Part shown: piece after piece, positions 40,497 to 49,392 of the stretch | Position numbering within the stretch: the first letter of the stretch is position 1 | Layout of the letters: each line of letters begins with the position of its first letter | Origin: Betaproteobacteria bacterium | Lineage (GTDB): Bacteria > Pseudomonadota > Gammaproteobacteria > Burkholderiales > SG8-41 | Direction of reading: 5' to 3' | Assembly: GCA_947476215.1 (NCBI GenBank) | Contig: CANJQI010000013.1 | Coordinates: 1 to 49,425 of the forward strand | Length of the DNA: 49,425 nucleotides | Program-made: the position numbers and the translations under genes | Notes under the pieces: generated by a model | Told to the model about the DNA's origin: nothing | Database searches by the model: none | Seen by the model: the letters and a program-made list of their open reading frames with translations, nothing else

Positions 40497-41990
40497 CTAT
40501 CCCTTTACAGCGTAACGCGCGGCACTTTCACCAGCGAGGCGCCCGAATACCGCGCCGTTCATGAGACCGGAACCGCCCGGATAATTGAAATAGAAGATCC
40601 CGCCCACCATTTCGCCCGCCGCGTACAGGCCGGGGATGGGCTCCTCTTCCGTATCCACGACCTCCGCCTTGGTGGTAATTTTCACACCGCCGAAGGTAAA
40701 CGTAATGCCGCACGTCACGCCGTATGCTTCAAACGGCGGCGTATCCATGGCCAGCGCCCAGTTCGACTTCGGTATCGTCAATCCGGCCGTGCCACGACCG
40801 TCGAGCACATTTGGATCATACGGCACCTCCTTCTTGATCGACGCATTGAATTCCTTGATGGTCTTGAGCGCCTGCACCTTGTCGACGCCTTCGAGCTTGC
40901 TGACCAGTTCTTCGATGGTATTGCCGGTCACCTTGGTCACCTGCTTGATACGGTAAGTCTCGCGCAGCTTGTCGAGCACCTTGCCGTCGAATATCTGCCA
41001 GCAGCACTGTCCCGGCTGCGCCAGGATAACGCGGCCATATTTGGCGTAGGTGAAATTCCTGATGTCCGCCGCCTCATCGACAAAGCGCAGACCGTTGTTG
41101 TTGATCATGATGCTCAACGGATAGCTGTGCTTGCCGTGATTCACCGGGCCATTGACCAGACAGCCAAAGTCGGGCGCGTGCAGATCCCAGTCGCAGGCAT
41201 GCGCACCGGACCAGTTGCCATACGGCATGGCGCCTATATCCAGTGCCATGCGTATCCCATCGCCCGTGTTGTAGCGCGTGCCGCGCACCTTGGCCAGATC
41301 CCAGCCGGGTCCTAGGTAGCGTGTGCGCCACTCGCGGTTCGCTTCAAAGCCGCCGCACGCAAGAACCACGGCATGCGCACGAATTTCCTCCTCCACGCGC
41401 TTCACCGTGACGCGAACGCCCTCAACCCCGTCCGCGCCACATATCAGCGATGTCACCCGTGTGTTATAGCGAATATCGATGCCCTGCTTCTCGGCCGCCT
41501 TGTATTCGTGGTTGATCAGTCCCATGCCGCCGCCCACGGGCGTGACGACCAGCCCGCCCCAGAACTTGAACTTGCCCTCGTGCTTGTGCGCCTGAACGCC
41601 GTACAGCGGCACAAACCGCAAACCCTTCTGCCTGATCCAGTTCACCGTATCGGTGCTGCGGCGTATGAGTATTTCCGCCAGATCCGGATCACTGCGATAC
41701 TCTGTCGTGCGCCCAAGATCGTCAAAGAACTGATCGGCGGTGTACTGGCCGAAATCTGAAGATTCGATCTCCTGCTGGGTGAGATCGGGCACGAACTTCT
41801 TGACATCTTCCAGGCCATTGTGAACGAACCGGAAATTGCCGCTGGTAAACGCCGAATTACCGCCGCGCTGTTCCTTCGGCGCGCGCTCCAGCACCAGCAC
41901 CTTTGCGCCGTTCTCCTGCGCCGACATGGCCGCACACAGCGCGGCATTGCCGGCCCCCACCACAATGACATCGTAAGACGATAGCTTCAT
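40497..41990 (-). CDS. FAD-dependent dehydrogenase of the tricarballylate dehydrogenase/fumarate reductase family (TcuA-like)
   Basis: 497 residues from the ATG at 41990 (GGGAG upstream); longer frames lack homology. The N-terminal dinucleotide fold is YDVIVVGAGNAALCAAMSAQ. It is followed by RAPKEQRGGNSAFTSGNFRF, AVVLACGGFEANREW and the C-terminal TFTFGGVKITTKAEVVD, PIPGLYAAGEMVGGIF and NYPGGSGLMNGAVFGRLAG. This is the FAD_binding_2 flavoprotein group that includes TcuA, KstD and fumarate reductases. GLYAAGEMVGGIFY and the overall length fit TcuA. Tricarballylate or a similar polycarboxylate fits the many tricarboxylate-type receptors here, but no TcuB/TcuC-like gene is present. Confidence 0.9.
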   Translation of the reverse strand: MKLSSYDVIVVGAGNAALCAAMSAQENGAKVLVLERAPKEQRGGNSAFTSGNFRFVHNGLEDVKKFVPDLTQQEIESSDFGQYTADQFFDDLGRTTEYRSDPDLAEILIRRSTDTVNWIRQKGLRFVPLYGVQAHKHEGKFKFWGGLVVTPVGGGMGLINHEYKAAEKQGIDIRYNTRVTSLICGADGVEGVRVTVKRVEEEIRAHAVVLACGGFEANREWRTRYLGPGWDLAKVRGTRYNTGDGIRMALDIGAMPYGNWSGAHACDWDLHAPDFGCLVNGPVNHGKHSYPLSIMINNNGLRFVDEAADIRNFTYAKYGRVILAQPGQCCWQIFDGKVLDKLRETYRIKQVTKVTGNTIEELVSKLEGVDKVQALKTIKEFNASIKKEVPYDPNVLDGRGTAGLTIPKSNWALAMDTPPFEAYGVTCGITFTFGGVKITTKAEVVDTEEEPIPGLYAAGEMVGGIFYFNYPGGSGLMNGAVFGRLAGESAARYAVKG

Positions 41991-42028
41991 TACCACTCCC
42001 TTTGCGTGATCCCGAGATAAGTAGACAC

Positions 42029-42052
42029 GTTTACTCATCATGGATAGTAAAC
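42029..42052. promoter_or_regulatory. Operator-like inverted repeat between divergent flavoprotein and Bug genes
   Basis: Perfect 7-bp arms GTTTACT and AGTAAAC are separated by 10 bp, in the 165-bp gap between the start codons at 41990 (minus) and 42156 (plus). The size and spacing suit a dimeric LysR- or GntR-type regulator, but none is encoded nearby. Confidence 0.5.
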
Positions 42053-42155
42053 TGCGCACGGAAGGTCTGCAATACTTAGCTGAGTAAGGCTTGACAATCC
42101 GGGGCCAAGCATCAAAATCGCGGCACGCAGATGCTATATTCAAGGGGGTACAGGC

Positions 42156-43139
42156 ATGATCAGAATCTTGCTATTGGCGGCTATCGCGCTCTATGCGCAC
42201 GGCAACGCACTGGCGCAACGAGCAGCGCAAAAAGGTGACGGTGATTTCCCTAACAAACCCGTACGCATGGTCGCGGGATGGCCGGCGGGCGGCGGTTCTG
42301 ACCTCATCGCCAGAGTCGTATGCATACAACTCTCACGCAGTCTCGGCCACCCCGTCATCATCGACAATCGCCAGGGCGCAGGAAACTCCGTCGCCTCCGA
42401 AATCGTCGCCAATTCCGCGCCCAACGGCTACACGCTGCAGTTTGTCAACGCCAACCACACACTGAACCAGTTCGTCTACGGCAAGCTGCGCTACGACATC
42501 GTTAAGGACTTCGCCCCTATTTCCCAGGTCTCAACGAGCGCGCTGGTACTGGTGACCAACGCCTCCTTCCCGGCCACATCACTGAAAGATCTGATCGCTA
42601 TGGCCAAGGCCAAACCCGGGTCGCTCAGCGCGGGCACATCCGGCACTGCCGGTTCCGGTGCAGTAACCACCGAAATATTCCGTCTGGTCAGCGGTTTGAA
42701 CTTTCTGGTCGTTCCGTATAAGGGCGGCGCCCCCGCCATGGTCGCCCTGCTGCAGGGCGAGATACAGTTTGCGATCGGTACTCAAGCCACGACGATGGGC
42801 TTCATAAAAAGTGGAAAACTCAAAGTGCTGGCCACGTCCAGCAAGACGCGGTTGGCACACCTGCCCGGCGTCCCCACTTTTGACGAGCACGGACTAAAGG
42901 GCCTGGAACTGGGTCCTTGGGAAGGCATCATTGCACCGGCCCAAACACCGTCCGCGGTCATCGACCGCGTCTATCGCGATGTCGTGAAAGCGCTTAAAAC
43001 CCCTGAAGTGCTGGAGAGTTTATCGTCGCAGGGTATAGAACCGGTCGGCAGCACGCCGGCCGAGTTCAATACGCATATCAGGCAGCAACTCGAAACATTC
43101 AGCCGCGTATACGACGGTGGGAAGATACGCCGCGAATAG
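42156..43139 (+). CDS. Bug/TctC-family periplasmic substrate-binding protein (7 of 9)
   Basis: 327 residues, AAGGGGG before the ATG. The signal peptide is ILLLAAIALYAHGNALAQ. Marks are FPNKPVRMVAGWPAGGGSDL, SLGHPVIIDNRQGAGNS, APNGYTLQFVNANHTLNQFV, TSLKDLIAMAKAKPGSL and FLVVPYKGGAPAMVALLQGE. It is the closest relative in the window of the receptor at 26794, sharing NANHTLN, AGTSGTAGSGAVTTEIFR-like and WEGIIAPAQTP segments. It stands alone on the plus strand, divergent from the TcuA-like gene and convergent with the SDR gene, so it may serve the flavoprotein route through the shared control region. Confidence 0.95.
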   Translation: MIRILLLAAIALYAHGNALAQRAAQKGDGDFPNKPVRMVAGWPAGGGSDLIARVVCIQLSRSLGHPVIIDNRQGAGNSVASEIVANSAPNGYTLQFVNANHTLNQFVYGKLRYDIVKDFAPISQVSTSALVLVTNASFPATSLKDLIAMAKAKPGSLSAGTSGTAGSGAVTTEIFRLVSGLNFLVVPYKGGAPAMVALLQGEIQFAIGTQATTMGFIKSGKLKVLATSSKTRLAHLPGVPTFDEHGLKGLELGPWEGIIAPAQTPSAVIDRVYRDVVKALKTPEVLESLSSQGIEPVGSTPAEFNTHIRQQLETFSRVYDGGKIRRE

Positions 43140-43187
43140 TAACCAGCACGCGCACGCCATCATTAAATACGTCGCGGTCATTCAAAG

Positions 43188-44024
43188 TCATTTCGCTTTT
43201 CGAACCCCTGCGGGGCGTTGTTCCCGCACGTAGTCCTCTTCAATCAGCTTGCGCACTCTCGTCAAGCCGAAATTCAGCGCGCCGCCGTCGATCGTGAGAT
43301 CCGCGGCATTGATGTAACTGGCATCGTCGCTTGCGAGAAACAACACCGCGCTCGTCACTTCGTCAGGTCTTGCCGCACGCTTCATCGGCATGATGCGTTG
43401 ATTCGAGGAACGGTACGCCGGCGTCGCATGTGCCGATATGCCGGTATCGCTTACCTGTGCAGGATGCACGGCATTGACCCGTATACCCCAGTCCAGATAT
43501 TCCATGGCCGCGCACGACGTCAGGCCGCGCACGCCCCATTTGCTTGATGTGTAAGCGACGCCGCGATGGGCAGCCAGCGCCGCCGTTGAGCCGATGTTGA
43601 CGATAGCACCGCCACCGGAGTCGCGGATCAGCGGCGCGGCAGTCTTGATGCCCAGCATCGGCCCCATCAGATTGACATTGATGACTCGCGACCATTCATC
43701 CATCGTAATCCGGTCTATACCCGTCCTGCTGATGACACCGGCGTTATTGATCAGCACATGCAACGCACCAAACTCTGACCGGATGCGGCGGATCGCGTTC
43801 TTCCATTCAGCCGCGGACGTGACGTCGAGATGGACAAAGATGGCGCGGCCACCCGACTTCTTGATATCGCGCGCGAGCTTGCGCGCCGGCCCGTCGACGA
43901 CATCCGCGAGCACTACGGCTGCGCCCTCCTCGGCAAGCATGCGGACCTGACTCTGCCCCTGGCCGCCGCTGGCGCCAGTCACCAGTGCAACCTTGCCTTT
44001 GTATCGTTTTGCCGTTCTGGTCAC
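43188..44024 (-). CDS. Short-chain dehydrogenase/reductase
   Basis: 278 residues from a GTG at 44024. Classical SDR: VTGASGGQGQ (residues 15-24) binds NAD(P), ADVVD ends strand 2 with an acidic residue favouring NAD, then HLDVTS, LINNAGV, the active-site Ser in IVNIGSTAAL, YTSSK (Tyr and Lys) and VNAVHPAQVSDTGI. The C-terminus FLASDDASYINAADLTIDGG is typical of 3-ketoacyl-ACP/levodione-type reductases. It probably oxidises a hydroxy-acid or alcohol intermediate. The gene lies 3' of the carboxyltransferase-like gene on the same strand. Confidence 0.95.
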   Translation of the reverse strand: MTRTAKRYKGKVALVTGASGGQGQSQVRMLAEEGAAVVLADVVDGPARKLARDIKKSGGRAIFVHLDVTSAAEWKNAIRRIRSEFGALHVLINNAGVISRTGIDRITMDEWSRVINVNLMGPMLGIKTAAPLIRDSGGGAIVNIGSTAALAAHRGVAYTSSKWGVRGLTSCAAMEYLDWGIRVNAVHPAQVSDTGISAHATPAYRSSNQRIMPMKRAARPDEVTSAVLFLASDDASYINAADLTIDGGALNFGLTRVRKLIEEDYVREQRPAGVRKAK

Positions 44025-44102
44025 GCCATGCCTAAAACTATAATTTAATCCAATAAATCAAATAGGTATGAAAATACACCTAACGCAGGTGGAACGCACC
44101 GA

Positions 44103-45575
44103 TCAGGCTGCAGAGACCTGCGGCTTGCTGGAGACGTCGATCAACAATTCTTTCTTCTGGATAAAGACGCGCGCCAGCTTTGGACGTTTTGCAATTTCCT
44201 TGAGCAGCCGGATGACAGGAACATCAAATGAGTATTCCGTGTTGGTTTTGCCCGCCGCAAGCATGTCGTCGACCTGCGAGCCCGCATAGGAATAGCGCAG
44301 CAGGCGTTCTTCGTCGCTCATATTGGGATACTTCTTGCGCAATGCGGGCACGGCCGGCTCGGGCGGCGGCGGCACCAGCGCAATCGACTTGGAGCCGCTT
44401 TCGATGATCTTGTCGAGCACGCCGGGTTCGACGGGGGCCACCAGTTTGCCGTAGTAGCCCAACACGTATTTCTTAACCTCGTCGGGGATAATTTTGTAAC
44501 GCTCGCCATGCACGACATTAAACACAGCCTGCGTGCCTACGAGTTGCGAAAAGGGTGTAATCATGATCGGCCATCCAAGTTCGCTGCGGATGCGCGCGCA
44601 TTCATGCAGGACCGCATCGAGCTTGTTGGTCAGGCCGGCCTGAGCCAGCTGACTCTTGAAGTGGGACACCATCCCGCCGGGCACCTGGTGCTCGAAGTGA
44701 AAGGCGTCGTATTCGACCGGCACGCCCAGCGGCTTGCCCTCCTGTTCTGCGACCTTCGTGAAGTGTTCACTGATTTCCGCAATGAGCGCGTCATCGATAT
44801 TGACCGTATAACCCATGTCGCGCAGATTGCGGACTATCGTCTGGGTTGCCGGTTGCGCGGCGCCATTGGCGAGCGGTGCGATCGACGTATGCACCTGGTC
44901 AACGCCGTACTTGACGCCTTCGAGCACCACCAACGGTCCCAGACCCGTGGTGCAGTGCGTATGCAACTCCAGGGGTATTGTGCCGATAACCTTCTTGATG
45001 GCCGGTATTAGCGTGCGTATCCTCTCAGGTGTCAGCAACCCGCCTGCGTCCTTGAGCATGATTGCGTTGACGTCCGCGCGCTGTATCAGTTCTGTCGCTT
45101 TCTGGACGTAAAGTTCGTCGGTGTGCACCGGGCTGTGGCCGTAGGCCAGCACACCTATCGTATAAGCGCCCAGTTCCTTGGCGCGTTTGAGCAGATAGAC
45201 GATGGCATCAAGATCGTTGAGCGGCTCCACCGACCTGAAGCGTTTTATTCCATTCGCGATGAAACGTTCGGTCCACAGTAACAACAAGTCGTTGGGCACC
45301 ACATCAAAACCAGTGAGGTGTCTGCTGCGCGCAGTTCCATACAGAGGCGTGTGCGTAATCTTCTTCGACATGATACGTATCCGCTCCCACGGATTTTCCT
45401 TCAGATAGCGCACGCAAACGTCAAAGTGCCCGCCGCCTATCAGATCGATTCCGTCGATGCCGGCACGGTCCATTTTCTCGGCGACCGGCAGCATCATGGC
45501 CGTGGTCATGCGTGACGCCCACAGGCACTGGTGCCCGTCACGCAATGTCTGATCGATAATCTTGATTTCTTTCAT
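44103..45575 (-). CDS. Biotin-type carboxyltransferase-like protein (PycB/OadA/5S family) without biotin domain
   Basis: 490 residues, GGAG before the ATG. TIM barrel: IIDQTLRDGHQCLWASRM carries metal-binding Asp8, AIMLKDAGGLL carries the Lys175 that is carboxylated in the family, and LELHTHCTTGLG carries His205 and His207. The helical PYC/OADA part follows: HFEHQVPGGMVSHFKSQLAQ and PIMITPFSQLVGTQAVFNV. Two departures stand out. The substrate motif LLRGQNLVGY is replaced by YGTARSRHLTGF, and the protein ends about residue 490 with no biotinyl MKM domain. No biotin carrier or carboxylase gene is nearby. It may use a carrier encoded elsewhere or act as a lyase on another 2-oxo acid. Confidence 0.9.
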   Translation of the reverse strand: MKEIKIIDQTLRDGHQCLWASRMTTAMMLPVAEKMDRAGIDGIDLIGGGHFDVCVRYLKENPWERIRIMSKKITHTPLYGTARSRHLTGFDVVPNDLLLLWTERFIANGIKRFRSVEPLNDLDAIVYLLKRAKELGAYTIGVLAYGHSPVHTDELYVQKATELIQRADVNAIMLKDAGGLLTPERIRTLIPAIKKVIGTIPLELHTHCTTGLGPLVVLEGVKYGVDQVHTSIAPLANGAAQPATQTIVRNLRDMGYTVNIDDALIAEISEHFTKVAEQEGKPLGVPVEYDAFHFEHQVPGGMVSHFKSQLAQAGLTNKLDAVLHECARIRSELGWPIMITPFSQLVGTQAVFNVVHGERYKIIPDEVKKYVLGYYGKLVAPVEPGVLDKIIESGSKSIALVPPPPEPAVPALRKKYPNMSDEERLLRYSYAGSQVDDMLAAGKTNTEYSFDVPVIRLLKEIAKRPKLARVFIQKKELLIDVSSKPQVSAA

Positions 45576-45602
45576 TTAAAACTCTCCGATTCAGTTCTGC
45601 TG

Positions 45603-46562
45603 CTACTCAGCGCGGATGCCGGCACTCTTGATGACTTTTTCCCACTTGGCCATGTTGGTCTTCAAATAGACAGCCAGTTCAGCAGGAGAACTCGCCACCA
45701 CTTCCAATCCGCTCTTGAGAAACTTTTCTTTGGTGTCCGGCAGGCTCAGGTATTTGACGATTTCGCGGTTCAGGCGGCTGATGACCGCGGCAGGCGTACC
45801 TTTCGGCGCCAGAATAACGTGTACTGACGAATCTTCATAACCGGGTACACCCGACGCCGCAATCGTGGGCAATTCGGGCGCCAATGCAGATGGCGCGGCA
45901 CTGCCGATCGCCAGCGCGCGCAGTTTTCCCGAGCGCACAAACGGCAGGGTCGCGCTGACATTGGGGATCATCAGCTGAACCTGGCCGCCCATGAGTGCTG
46001 TCAGCGCCGGACCGGCGCCCGTATAGGGAATATGCGTGAGGTTAATGCCGGCCAGCGATTTGAACAATTCCGTTGCAAGGTGATTTGCCGATCCCGCGCC
46101 GCCCGAGGGATAGTTGAGCTCCCCCGGTTTTGCCTTCGCCAGCGCGATCAGTTCCTTGACGGATTTCGCCGGCAGCGAGGGCGTCACCACCAGTATGCTG
46201 GGCGACGTATCGACGATGGAAATCGGTGAGAAATCGCGTACCGGGTGGTAGCTGGTTTTCTCAAGAAAGGGCGTGACGGAAAAACTTGAACCCTGCAGTA
46301 ACAGCGTGTATCCATCCGGATGCGCCTTGACTGCAATCTCGGAGACCAGCCGCGTCGGGCGATTCTCCACGATTACGTTCTGACCTATGGGCCCGGAGAT
46401 ACCAAGCGCGATGTTACGCGCGCTGAGATCATTGCCGCCGCCGGCGGGTGTCGTGATGATGCGTATGGGCTTGCTGGGAAACCCCTGTGCCAGCACCGGG
46501 TTCGCATGGATCAAAACGATGGCAAGCGAGAATCTCGATATCGCGACAACTCCATTGTGCAT
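45603..46562 (-). CDS. Bug/TctC-family periplasmic substrate-binding protein (8 of 9)
   Basis: 319 residues from the ATG at 46562 (AGGAG upstream); the longer frame overlaps the next gene. The signal peptide ends ANPVLAQ-GFPSKPIRI. Marks are TTPAGGGNDLSARNIALGIS, IGQNVIVENRPTR, HPDGYTLLLQGSSF, TPSLPAKSVKELIALAKAKP, LNYPSGGAGSANHLATELFK and final KVIKSAGIRAE. The ENRPTR segment lacks the usual GG after the Asn-Arg. It lies 27 bp upstream of the carboxyltransferase-like gene, likely the same transcript. Confidence 0.95.
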   Translation of the reverse strand: MHNGVVAISRFSLAIVLIHANPVLAQGFPSKPIRIITTPAGGGNDLSARNIALGISGPIGQNVIVENRPTRLVSEIAVKAHPDGYTLLLQGSSFSVTPFLEKTSYHPVRDFSPISIVDTSPSILVVTPSLPAKSVKELIALAKAKPGELNYPSGGAGSANHLATELFKSLAGINLTHIPYTGAGPALTALMGGQVQLMIPNVSATLPFVRSGKLRALAIGSAAPSALAPELPTIAASGVPGYEDSSVHVILAPKGTPAAVISRLNREIVKYLSLPDTKEKFLKSGLEVVASSPAELAVYLKTNMAKWEKVIKSAGIRAE

Positions 46563-46612
46563 ACGTTCTCCTGTCCAGATCGGCATTTTGTGCTCCACCA
46601 TCGCCTTTCGTA

Positions 46613-47974
46613 TCACGACGCCGTCAACCAGTACGCCGCGCCCAGCAGACCCGCCGCCACCTCTCGCGGTCTTTCAATATGACCATAGTGAGTAATCGGC
46701 AAATCAAATAGTTGGACCCGTATCGCAGCTTCGGGATTGTTTTCGCGAAACGGCTGCACCATCGAAAGTTCCTGCGCCTGTTCCGGCGCGATCTTGTTCC
46801 AGTGCCGTTTGTCCCATTTGGCGACGCCCCAGATCATGCGCCGGTAGCCGGTAAGCGGCGCTTTGTTGGCGGCGAACAGATCCGCGAAAACCGCTTCCGC
46901 AGACACCTTCAACCCTGATTTCGCTATCAGATCCCTGATTTCAATTTCGCATTCGGGTTGCAGGTTTGCCACACCGCGATGCTCGAGGTCCTGCATTGCC
47001 TGCTTGATGTTAGGACGATTCCTGTCAACCAGCGAGAGCCAGCGGTTCGCCACGGCAAGATCATCCATTCCAGCGTCCCGGCAGGGATTGAGCGGCCCCA
47101 CATATCCGTCCGCAACATACTCCGCTGCGTTGCGCAGACGCAAGTCGGCGAGCCCCGGATTTATTGCTTCAGACTTCGCAGTTCCGACGGCTCCCGCTTT
47201 GCGCTCTTCCCAGTCCCTGCGAATACTCGCGGGACCGCCGCTTCCCCACCCCAGAAAACGCCCGCGCAGACGCGGGCCGAGTTCGGCGTCGTCTTTGGCC
47301 ATAAACGCCAGCTCGCCCGAGGTCGAGTGTCCGATGATGAGGATGTCGCCACGGGTCTCCTGAACAATCAGACGCTTGAGTCCATCGAATACCATTCGGT
47401 TGGTATAGATCGCGTTGCGCAGGCTGATTTCGCCGGGCGGCAGGTCGCGGTCAAGCAGGTACTGCGGCGAGCGCTGCGTTACCGGCAGAGTCCAGCCGCC
47501 ATATTTGAAATTACCCGGTATCGTCACGATCAGGACATTGGCATGCTGAGCGAGATATTGCCCGAAGCCCGGACGATTCAGCGGATCCGTGAAGAATTCA
47601 TACATATTGGCGGAACCGCCGTTGACGACGACCAGCCACGGCAGCTTTGCCGCGTCAGGACACAGGCTTTCGAGCCGCAGTGCCGTGATATCCCAGTCCA
47701 GGCCATAACACGGATAACGAATGACAGCCCACGTGCTCTTGTATCCGACTGATCCGCCCGGGATACCTTCAAGCTCGCGCGGATCAAAAGCACCGCCGGG
47801 TTCGCGATTGGCAATGGCGCTGACGCATTTGCCGTCGTCCGGCAAGGTAATCGCGGATGCCATCGCGACCAGCAGGTCCTCCGGAACTGCGGTAAAGGGC
47901 TTGGCGGGTTCCAGTGCCGCAAAGAATTTTCGGAACGCTGCCGTTTGCGCAATTTCTTGTCGTTGAATGGTCAT
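46613..47974 (-). CDS. Large alpha/beta-hydrolase-fold protein
   Basis: 453 residues, AAAGGA before the ATG. The nucleophile elbow is ILIIGHSTSGELAF with Ser217, preceded by WLVVVNGGSANMYEFF near 113-127 (oxyanion-type strand). A late His in FDLPITHYGHIERPREVA could complete the triad; the acid is not obvious. There is no signal peptide. At about 450 residues it is longer than simple esterases, and I cannot name a specific family. It sits between two Bug genes in one direction, suggesting hydrolysis of an ester, amide or lactone of an imported acid. Confidence 0.75.
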   Translation of the reverse strand: MTIQRQEIAQTAAFRKFFAALEPAKPFTAVPEDLLVAMASAITLPDDGKCVSAIANREPGGAFDPRELEGIPGGSVGYKSTWAVIRYPCYGLDWDITALRLESLCPDAAKLPWLVVVNGGSANMYEFFTDPLNRPGFGQYLAQHANVLIVTIPGNFKYGGWTLPVTQRSPQYLLDRDLPPGEISLRNAIYTNRMVFDGLKRLIVQETRGDILIIGHSTSGELAFMAKDDAELGPRLRGRFLGWGSGGPASIRRDWEERKAGAVGTAKSEAINPGLADLRLRNAAEYVADGYVGPLNPCRDAGMDDLAVANRWLSLVDRNRPNIKQAMQDLEHRGVANLQPECEIEIRDLIAKSGLKVSAEAVFADLFAANKAPLTGYRRMIWGVAKWDKRHWNKIAPEQAQELSMVQPFRENNPEAAIRVQLFDLPITHYGHIERPREVAAGLLGAAYWLTAS

Positions 47975-47987
47975 AGTCTATCGTCCT

Positions 47988-48977
47988 TTATTGTCCGCGT
48001 ATTCCGGCCTTCTTGATAAACGCGCCCCACTTGGCCATGTCTGACTTTATTATGCCCACGAATTCGTCCGGCGTGGATGCGGTCGCTTCCATGGCTGCGC
48101 CCAGAAACTTTTCCCTGATGTCGGGCCGCGCGAGGATGCGCGCTATTTCCTGATTCAATCGCGCCACCAAGGCATCGGGCGTTCGGGGCGGTGCGAATGC
48201 ACCATATATCGATGTCATTTCATAGCCACGCAACCCCGACTCCGCCACGGTAGGCAATGCGGGGAACAATGTCGATCGCTTCTCCCCGGTCACTGCAAGA
48301 CCGCGCAATTTTCCAGCACTGATCTGCGAACTAACCGACCCCGATGTCGCGAACATCAATTCCACTTCGCCGCTCAGCAAACCGATCACCGCCGACCCAC
48401 TGCTCTTGAAGGGTATGCGCACGATGTTGACGCCTGCCAACACGTTGAATAGTTCGGCCGCGAGATGTACTGCGGAGCCGGTCGACGCCGAAGCATAGTT
48501 GAGTGCGCCTGGCCTGTTTTTTGCCAATGCAATCAATTCCTTGACAGACTTGACCGGCAGCGACGGATGGACCACCAGCACGTTGGGCGAAAGCGCGGTC
48601 AAGGTTATAGACGAAAAATCACGTGTCGGATCAAATGCCGGTGTGCCGCGCAGAAATGCATCTATCCACAGGCTGCCGCTGTAGAACAGCAGCGTATATC
48701 CATCGGGCGGTGCCTTGGAGACAAACTCGGAAGCGATCAGGCCGGTCGCCCGATTCTCCACCACCACTTGTTGCCCCAAGGTAGTCGTCAGTGCCTGTGC
48801 GATCAATCGTCCCGAATAATCGTTGCCGCCCCCCGTACCGCTGGTAACAATGCGAATCGGCTTGCTCGGAAACGCTAGTCCTGAACCGGGCGAGTTGGTT
48901 TGGCCAACAGCATTGCATGCGTAGCAACCGGCGGCGGCAAGACCTGCCACCTGAACCATGAAACGCAGCAAAAACAT
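47988..48977 (-). CDS. Bug/TctC-family periplasmic substrate-binding protein (9 of 9)
   Basis: 329 residues from the ATG at 48977; the longer frame adds a non-signal extension. The leader is rich in Ala/Gly (VAGLAAAGCYACNAVGQ). Marks are FPSKPIRIVTSGTGGGNDYS, LGQQVVVENRATG, PPDGYTLLFYSGSLWIDAFL, HPSLPVKSVKELIALAKNRP, LNYASASTGSAVHLAAELFN and final FIKKAGIRGQ. It is immediately upstream of the hydrolase gene (13 bp), so the two form a receptor/enzyme pair. Confidence 0.95.
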   Translation of the reverse strand: MFLLRFMVQVAGLAAAGCYACNAVGQTNSPGSGLAFPSKPIRIVTSGTGGGNDYSGRLIAQALTTTLGQQVVVENRATGLIASEFVSKAPPDGYTLLFYSGSLWIDAFLRGTPAFDPTRDFSSITLTALSPNVLVVHPSLPVKSVKELIALAKNRPGALNYASASTGSAVHLAAELFNVLAGVNIVRIPFKSSGSAVIGLLSGEVELMFATSGSVSSQISAGKLRGLAVTGEKRSTLFPALPTVAESGLRGYEMTSIYGAFAPPRTPDALVARLNQEIARILARPDIREKFLGAAMEATASTPDEFVGIIKSDMAKWGAFIKKAGIRGQ

Positions 48978-49392
48978 GTCGTCCGATTGGGGTTGTTCGC
49001 GTCTAAACAGCAAATTATACCGCCTTATACCGCCATGACCTTCGGAATCGGAACGCACGGCTCATCGGGGAAAAACTGCGCACAACGGAAACTATCTTGA
49101 TGCGGGTCAGTATACGGCCCTTTGGCGGCAACCGTGACAAGGCCGCCACGGCGCAAGCTCATTCGACGTGTCGAAGGAAGTCGAGCCAGTCGTCGCGACT
49201 TGTCCGCCCGGTTGACAGCTTGGACAACACCTTGGGCATGGCACGGCTGTGATCCACAGCCCAAGCTAAGGTGTTTCCTTACTCCCATCGTCTTATACCT
49301 GTAACAATGGGTGTAACATGACAGCGTAAGCGCGAATATCTGAATATAAGCACGAATATCTTAAGATATGCATCTTCCGCAAGACGATTTAC
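48978..49392. other. Gene-free stretch with regulatory-looking repeats at its right end
   Basis: I find no convincing gene. Frames of 60-87 codons exist on both strands but have no recognisable domains, no good ribosome sites and a biased composition. The right end becomes AT-rich and carries the palindrome described separately. Confidence 0.5.
49328..49369. promoter_or_regulatory. Palindrome and direct repeats upstream of the right-edge gene
   Basis: A perfect 14-bp palindrome ATATCTTAAGATAT lies at 49356-49369. Two 14-bp direct repeats AAGCGCGAATATCT (49328-49341) and AAGCACGAATATCT (49348-49361) are offset by exactly 20 bp, about two helical turns. They end 23 bp before the ATG at 49393, the position expected for an autoregulatory or repressor site. 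Confidence 0.55.

Noticed and set aside
42091-42140. TTGACA (42091) and extended -10-like TGCTATATT (42132) as a promoter for the Bug gene at 42156
   Set aside because: The two elements are 38 bp apart, and a start from the -10 alone would begin within the ribosome site, so they do not form one promoter.
49025-49288. 87-codon minus-strand frame near the right edge
   Set aside because: No recognisable motif, poor composition, no ribosome site, and overlapping frames of similar length on the other strand.
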